This document shows, one piece after another, positions 59,605-64,000 of a stretch of 64,000 nt of DNA. Made by a program: the position numbers and the translations under genes. The DNA is taken from contig NZ_FNSI01000001.1 in NCBI RefSeq assembly GCF_900104955.1, forward strand, positions 1,150,001 through 1,214,000, in the 5' to 3' direction. The stretch comes from Beijerinckia sp. 28-YEA-48. Lineage in GTDB: Bacteria > Pseudomonadota > Alphaproteobacteria > Rhizobiales > Beijerinckiaceae. How positions within the stretch are numbered: the first letter of the stretch is position 1; the number at the start of each line of letters is the position of its first letter. The notes beneath the pieces are model-generated. The model searched no databases and had not been told where the DNA came from. It saw only the letters and a list, made by a program, of their open reading frames with translations.

Positions 59605-61324
59605 TTTGCGTCCACGTGAACACCCGGTCGACGACATCACTTAAGCCCGGGTCCGTATTCGGAAACTCTGGAGCCACAATCTTACGCGCAACCTCTTCCA
59701 TCCACGAGATAGACTTAAACCAGCCGGCTTTTTTCGCACGCGAGGCCCTGCCGAGCGCGGCTAGCGTGTCTGCACTTATTGTCCCATCGGCCAGCTCGGC
59801 ACGAATGGATTCGAGGTCTTTTAAGTTCTGTGTCGCAGATTTTATGTGCTGATTGATCAGCTCATCGCCGTGAAGTTCGATCGCGAAATTGAGTAACTTG
59901 CCGATGGCCGCTATTGGCAAGCTTTGAAATAGCTCATCTTCCAACGTACGGCCGTTACGCCATGAAAACACTGTGCCTTCTTGGTCGGTGAAGCTACTTT
60001 CTACCCCATGCGATGGATGCGTATCACTGTCCCGAAGCACCCCGACACGGTATCCAAGCTGACGAAAGGCCGATGCTCGCTTGAAGGGTCTATCGGCTTC
60101 CCCCCCACCACAATCGACCAATGCAACGCCGTATGCAGATATAGACGCGCCACCGCTCGCCGCTCGATATTGGTCGACTCCTCTAACTAGCCCAACCTCG
60201 CTTGCTCCTTCGCAAACTAAAACGGACTTTGCTAAGAATGCGTCCGGGTAGAGTCGAATGGTGCTCTGTACGTCATTATCTGTGCCAACGTTCATCGCCA
60301 CGTGCTTTTCGTTGATCTTCCGCACTACGATTAGTTGGCTGCCAGCGAGTTCACGCAACGCAACTGGTGAATGCGTGGTCATGAAGACCTGGAGCGGTGG
60401 CGTTTTATCCTTGGCTCCCAGTGAGCCCAGAAACCGAATTATTCGATGCGGCTCTAATCCATGCTCAAGCTCATCAACTAACAGAATCGCTGCCTGTGCC
60501 GCTGCTTTGCGTTGAAGGCCCGCAATTAAGAGGCGGGTAGAGCCGACGCCCAAACCTCGCAGTGGCACGCCGTCTTCATCGTGAAGAGAAATGGTGCCTC
60601 CCCCAAACGTAGCAGAATGGGTATCAAGTAGTGCTCGAACCTTGTCTCCAACATTAATCCCTAGTTCTGTTGCTGCTTCACCTACAATGCGCAGCGTTTC
60701 CCCTAATTGCTTTTCGGCATCGTCCCCAAAGGCACTTCGCGCATCGCGCGCGGCTTTTGCTAATGCTGCTGATGCATCTGCTTTCTCGTCGGTCAGGCGG
60801 TTTAGTACTGAACCTCGGCGCCAACTGAGATTAAAATCTGTTAATACGCCGATACGCGTGGGGGCGAGGCGAATACGGTCATTCCAGGCTAAATTACGGA
60901 TCGCATTCTGCGTTTTGGCCCGATCGGAAACGAGAGTCCAAGCCGGTTCGAGGTCGCTCATTACAGTCAGTGTTAACGTGAGAACGGTCTCAAGGTCCTT
61001 TTCCGGCTCGTCCTCGACATTCCCGCTGCTTGGGTCGAAACCGCGCAAGAAGAGGCCATACGTCTCGATATTCTTTAGCGTGTCGTCCAGGTCACCAATC
61101 GTCAACGTAATGACGATTGGCACGTCAACGTCGAGGTTATGAAAATCAGCGTCAGTTAATTGAATGGTTCGACGTGCGCCTAGACAGAGGTCAATCGCAT
61201 CGAGGATGGTTGATTTGCCGCTATCACCGGGACCAATCAGGCAATTAATACCACTAGAAGGCTGCCACGACATCTCTTTGACACTGCGGAAATTTGCGAT
61301 CTCTACTTTACGGATTCTCGGCAT
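59597..61324 (-). CDS. gajA: OLD-family ATP-dependent nuclease of a Gabija-type defence system (GajA-like)
   Basis: A 575-residue protein with an N-terminal ABC-type ATPase and a C-terminal TOPRIM nuclease. Walker A is GPGDSGKST (31-39), the signature region GVGSTRLLIAGLQ (259-271), Walker B LLVDELEHG (281-289) and the switch histidine H318 (TTHSP). The TOPRIM residues are E372 (VLVCEGASE) and D432-x-D434 (RDSD). Size and layout match GajA (about 580 residues). ATG 61324 follows GGGGAG; a longer in-frame start at 61384 lacks support. In the known systems GajA cuts DNA when nucleotides are depleted during phage replication. It forms an operon with the helicase gene. Confidence 0.85.
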   Translation of the reverse strand: MPRIRKVEIANFRSVKEMSWQPSSGINCLIGPGDSGKSTILDAIDLCLGARRTIQLTDADFHNLDVDVPIVITLTIGDLDDTLKNIETYGLFLRGFDPSSGNVEDEPEKDLETVLTLTLTVMSDLEPAWTLVSDRAKTQNAIRNLAWNDRIRLAPTRIGVLTDFNLSWRRGSVLNRLTDEKADASAALAKAARDARSAFGDDAEKQLGETLRIVGEAATELGINVGDKVRALLDTHSATFGGGTISLHDEDGVPLRGLGVGSTRLLIAGLQRKAAAQAAILLVDELEHGLEPHRIIRFLGSLGAKDKTPPLQVFMTTHSPVALRELAGSQLIVVRKINEKHVAMNVGTDNDVQSTIRLYPDAFLAKSVLVCEGASEVGLVRGVDQYRAASGGASISAYGVALVDCGGGEADRPFKRASAFRQLGYRVGVLRDSDTHPSHGVESSFTDQEGTVFSWRNGRTLEDELFQSLPIAAIGKLLNFAIELHGDELINQHIKSATQNLKDLESIRAELADGTISADTLAALGRASRAKKAGWFKSISWMEEVARKIVAPEFPNTDPGLSDVVDRVFTWTQNA

Positions 61325-61836
61325 ATCGCTCCCCTCGGGCTCGTCTGCCGATTGGCGCGCGATCCCACGATTGCTAACAGTCACATGCCATCGAGCTGAT
61401 CACAACGTCGGGGCTCTACTCCAATCTATTCTCCACATCCTTTCCTTTGGGCTTGGTCCCCTCGGTCCGATTAAGGATTTCTCGCCCAGGCGTGCCTGGA
61501 GCCGTCGCCGTTGCTTATCAAACGCGCGCGCTGCGCCCGCTCAACCTGTCTGATATTTTCGGCTGCCCACGTCCATACCCGGCAAAAGACGCGCCAAGGG
61601 GGCTAGTTCTGTGATCTTGGGGGCAGCTTGACCGCAACATCGCGATCAAAATTAAGTCATGCATGAGCGGCTGCGCTCCCTCTTTGATGATAATGCCTTC
61701 CCTCAGAAAGGGATGTCCGGGCTTGAAACCCGGAAGCGCGATTGCGCAAGCCGCAGCGGCCTGCTGTTATGCGGGGAGCACAAGCGATGTCCGAAGAGGC
61801 AAGACCGATCAAATCCCCGCCGTGCGTGCAGGCTTA
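61325..61836. other. intergenic region downstream of the island, before the SRPBCC gene
   Basis: 512 bp with no credible gene. A hairpin with arms TCCGGG (61716-61721) and CCCGGA (61729-61734) lies in the middle. No third copy of the guaA 3' end, no tRNA and no integrase gene was seen by eye. The gajA promoter is expected at the left end but was not located. Confidence 0.5.
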
Positions 61837-62667
61837 TTACACCGCGACCTTCCGACTCTCCCGCTCCGCATAAATCGGCGCCACGTCCATGAATACCCGC
61901 AGCTCGCCAACCTTGTCGCCGTCCGGTTTTAGGATGGCGACGCTGGGTAGCGTCAGGGTCTGGCCGTCCTGGCGGGTGTAGGTCACGGCCGCCTCAAGGA
62001 TCGATTCATCCGGGTGGTCCCAGCGGTTGATGAATTTGTGTTTGAGGCCGCCGATGGTCGACCAGAACTGGCCGATGGCGCCGGCGATCTGATCGGCGCC
62101 AACGGCCGCCGGGAAATTCGCGAAGGTCATCCGCGCGCTCTCGCTGTGCATGGACTTGAAGGCTTCGAGGTCCATCGCGTCGACCGCGTCGTAATAGCGC
62201 TTGATCAGCGTGTCGCGGGCGGTCTTGGCTTTGCGGATCGCCGCGAGCGTCGCGTCCACGGCCTTCAAATAATCCTGCTCGACAATTTTACCGTAGGCGA
62301 TTTCTTCCGGGCTGCCGTCGGCAACGCCCGCAAGCTGCAACTTGAAGCTGAAGCGCAGGCCGAGGCCATCATCGTCATCTTCGATGAGGTTGAGAATGGT
62401 GCCCAGCACCGAGCCGTCGAGCCGCACGAATTCCACCTGCTGTTGCGGCGTCATCGTGATCCGCTCGCGGCAGCGCTCGCCGCGAAACTCGATCTCGCGC
62501 ACGAAGACATTTTCGCCTTCACGGTTGAGAACCTTGCAATGGGTCATCGCCGGCACGAAGGGCAGGGCATTGTTGGCCTTCAAGACAAGGCCCTGCCACA
62601 CGTCGCCGCGCGTCAGGGTGGGGTGGCCAGGCGCGTTGACCGGAATACGTTTCGACACTTCGATCAT
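61837..62667 (-). CDS. AtaL-like SRPBCC domain fused to a SnoaL-like domain
   Basis: A 276-residue protein with two small-molecule-binding domains. Residues about 1-155 (SKRIPVNAPGHPTLTRGDVW, VPAMTHCKVL, then LEDDDDGLGLRF-like) resemble the DUF1857/AtaL subgroup of the SRPBCC fold. Residues about 165-270 (RDTLIKRYYDAVDAMDLEAF, FWSTIGGLKHKF) resemble a SnoaL/NTF2-like domain. ATG 62667 follows GGGAGG; an extended frame from 62943 covers the TetR promoter region and was not used. It is transcribed divergently from the TetR gene with a TetR-like operator about 100 bp upstream. The substrate is unknown. Confidence 0.78.
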   Translation of the reverse strand: MIEVSKRIPVNAPGHPTLTRGDVWQGLVLKANNALPFVPAMTHCKVLNREGENVFVREIEFRGERCRERITMTPQQQVEFVRLDGSVLGTILNLIEDDDDGLGLRFSFKLQLAGVADGSPEEIAYGKIVEQDYLKAVDATLAAIRKAKTARDTLIKRYYDAVDAMDLEAFKSMHSESARMTFANFPAAVGADQIAGAIGQFWSTIGGLKHKFINRWDHPDESILEAAVTYTRQDGQTLTLPSVAILKPDGDKVGELRVFMDVAPIYAERESRKVAV

Positions 62668-62765
62668 AGGGTGCCTCCCTGGATTATCATCGGTGCAATA
62701 CGGCGCGGGCAGGCGAGAGCGCGTTCCTAGACGTATGCGCTTCCTCAGCCGGCCGGCGAAAATAT

Positions 62766-62786
62766 GTACCGTAACGAACGTTACGG
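62766..62786. promoter_or_regulatory. palindromic operator, copy 1 (TetR-type)
   Basis: Contains GTACCGTAACGAACGTTACG (62766-62785). The core is a perfect palindrome of 8-bp arms around AA (CCGTAACG and CGTTACGG, 62769-62786). It lies in the divergent region between the SRPBCC-SnoaL gene (start 62667) and the TetR gene (start 62858). Confidence 0.85.
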
Positions 62787-62857
62787 AAAAAGCCACCCAG
62801 TGGCTAGCCAAAAGTTTGGGGCTGGCTTCAAAAGCGATTAGCTGGCATAGCTTGGGT

Positions 62858-63580
62858 ATGGATTCACGTAAGAAATCAACGACGCGGCCTGCGGCGTCTG
62901 ACACCCGACGCGCTGCCGACACGCGCACACGGACCGAGATCAAACGCGAGAAAATCGTGCGCTCCGCTGCAAAGCTGTTTTTGGAGCGCGGCTATGACAG
63001 CGTCTCCATCAACGAAATCATTGCGGTCGTCGGCGGTTCAAAAGAAACCATCTATTCGAATTTTGGCAACAAGGCGCAGTTGTTCGAAGCCGTCGTTCGC
63101 CAACTCTGTTCGGATGTCACCATTCACGTCGATACCAGCCCCGAGGGGACGCTCGAGGAGCAGGCGACGCGCCTGGCACGCTCCTTCGTCGCGATCGTGT
63201 TGACCCCGCAAATCATGGCCTTTCATCGGCTGGTCACGTCGATAGGGCGGGCCTTTCCAGAGGTCGGCCGGCTGTTCTATCAGACCGGCCCGGAGACGAT
63301 GTATCGCATCTTTGCCGAGTGGATCGCGCAGCATCAGGCGAAGGGGAATATCCGCGCCGACAAGGACCCGCGTCGGCTGGCCGTCTTGTTTCATGACATG
63401 CTGATCGGCGAACAGCTCCTCAGCTGGCTCACCTCCGCCTCCAGTCAGAAGGACCGGGCAAAGCGGATCAATGAGACTGTCGAGCTTGCGGTTTCGGTGT
63501 TTATCGGGGGCTGCGCGACGGAAGCTGGAACACGGGCTGCGTCGGCCAAAGCGAAAGCGTCACGGTCGAAAAGCGCCTGA
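62858..63580 (+). CDS. TetR-family transcriptional regulator
   Basis: A 240-residue repressor. The N-terminal helix-turn-helix is typical (REKIVRSAAKLFLERGYDSV, then INEIIAVVGGSKETIYSNFG, about 27-70). The C-terminal ligand domain (about 85-215) is of the AcrR/PsrA-like type with RLARSFVAIVLTPQ. ATG 62858 is chosen because it starts just before the HTH with a basic leader; the RBS is weak. It probably binds the two identical palindromes at 62766-62785 and 63769-63788, one controlling the divergent gene and itself, the other the downstream oxidase. Confidence 0.9.
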   Translation: MDSRKKSTTRPAASDTRRAADTRTRTEIKREKIVRSAAKLFLERGYDSVSINEIIAVVGGSKETIYSNFGNKAQLFEAVVRQLCSDVTIHVDTSPEGTLEEQATRLARSFVAIVLTPQIMAFHRLVTSIGRAFPEVGRLFYQTGPETMYRIFAEWIAQHQAKGNIRADKDPRRLAVLFHDMLIGEQLLSWLTSASSQKDRAKRINETVELAVSVFIGGCATEAGTRAASAKAKASRSKSA

Positions 63581-63768
63581 TCGCAGTGTTGCGGCTGCCT
63601 CAAGCGCGGCCTGTCTTGCCGCTTATATCTTCCTGAAAAATCGATCGTTGCAGCGCTGCGGCCACTGGTCGTTGCGACTGTGGCGGTTGCCTGCGCCCGC
63701 GCTCTGCGACGCGAAAACCTCCCGCGCATAATCTCCATTGTAAAAATTTCCAAAGATGCGCAGAATAC

Positions 63769-63788
63769 GTACCGTAACGAACGTTACG
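63769..63788. promoter_or_regulatory. palindromic operator, copy 2 (TetR-type)
   Basis: An identical 20 bp to copy 1 (GTACCGTAACGAACGTTACG), positioned 19 bp before the start codon of the oxidase gene at 63808 and just upstream of its GGGAGGG RBS. The last flanking base differs (C for G), leaving 7-bp perfect arms. Confidence 0.85.
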
Positions 63789-63807
63789 CTTTTGGGAGGG
63801 AGCAAAC

Positions 63808-64000
63808 ATGCAACAGGAAGCGACACGCGTCCTAGCCGTTCACCCGCTGGCGGCGCGGCCTGACTTTTCCGACATCATCGCCAGAATTCGAAAGCTCGCA
63901 CCGGAGATCGACGCGCGGGCGCTGAGCACGGAGAAAGCCAAGCGCGTTTCGGTGGAGACCATGGAGGCGCTGCGCGACGCAAATGTGTTTCGCACGATGC
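63808..64000 (+). CDS. acyl-CoA-dehydrogenase-like flavin monooxygenase, N-terminal part (3' end outside window)
   Basis: The first 64 codons are visible and the frame runs off the window. The start ATG 63808 has a strong RBS (GGGAGGG). The sequence PDFSDIIARIRKLAPEIDAR and MEALRDANVFRTM matches the N-terminal helix bundle of acyl-CoA dehydrogenase-fold flavoproteins, in particular group D monooxygenases such as HsaA or HpaB-like enzymes. Its operator shows it is a TetR target, likely together with the SRPBCC-SnoaL gene. Substrate unknown; the FAD-binding and catalytic regions lie outside the window. Confidence 0.72.
   Translation, partial: MQQEATRVLAVHPLAARPDFSDIIARIRKLAPEIDARALSTEKAKRVSVETMEALRDANVFRTM

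Overview
The window reads as a chromosomal segment of a high-GC alphaproteobacterium, most likely of the order Hyphomicrobiales (Rhizobiales). This rests on gene content and on runs of gene order familiar from that group: aroQ-accB-accC, rne followed by an AmiC-type amidase, PBP1A and prfB, and an M23 peptidase, a peroxiredoxin, a long AsmA-like protein and tyrS lying close together. No rRNA, tRNA, CRISPR array or complete insertion sequence was recognised. Genus and species cannot be named from this sequence alone.

Layout. Positions 1-5600 hold the end of a methyltransferase gene, then an iron(III)-type ABC importer operon (permease, ATPase, an embedded alpha/beta hydrolase, binding protein). 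Positions 5690-10550 are a siderophore-uptake locus: a TonB-dependent receptor, a PepSY membrane protein and a tiny membrane protein on the minus strand, with a divergent AraC-type regulator. From 10700 to 18000 come housekeeping genes: accC, accB, aroQ, a DsbA-like oxidoreductase, an M48/TPR protease and an aminotransferase. Positions 18019-21508 are a small catabolic unit (IclR regulator, tripartite-tricarboxylate-type binding protein, FAD monooxygenase) with a 25-bp palindrome in its control region. The envelope and RNA block follows (rne, amidase, PBP1A, prfB with a programmed +1 frameshift), then an orphan binding protein, an EamA transporter, an M23 peptidase, mntP, a one-cysteine peroxiredoxin, an AsmA-like giant and tyrS. 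An AT-rich 504-residue gene of unknown function with a HEPN-like motif sits just before tyrS.

Positions 42600-49200 carry an MFS pump, a response regulator and a minus-strand catabolic operon (binding protein, extradiol dioxygenase, isocitrate-lyase/PEP-mutase protein, alpha/beta hydrolase). guaB, an NmrA-like/LysR pair, a MAPEG protein, rsmB, an Aat-like transferase and guaA follow.

The most striking region begins at the 3' end of guaA. A 258-bp copy of that 3' end lies 316 bp downstream, with a small gene and a truncated ORF between the copies. Next to it is a two-gene operon with the architecture of a Gabija defence system (OLD-type ATPase with a TOPRIM nuclease domain, plus a UvrD-like helicase). 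This looks like a remnant of islands inserted at guaA. The window ends with a TetR regulon: an SRPBCC-SnoaL fusion gene and the start of an acyl-CoA-dehydrogenase-like oxidase each have the same 20-bp palindromic operator upstream.

By eye, three catabolic units of the type regulator or binding protein plus oxygenase, and two iron-uptake loci, are interspersed among conserved core genes. The most island-like pieces are the AT-rich gene at 39525-41039 and the guaA-proximal region at 57293-61324. Many long ORFs exist opposite real genes and are artefacts of high GC; they are not annotated.
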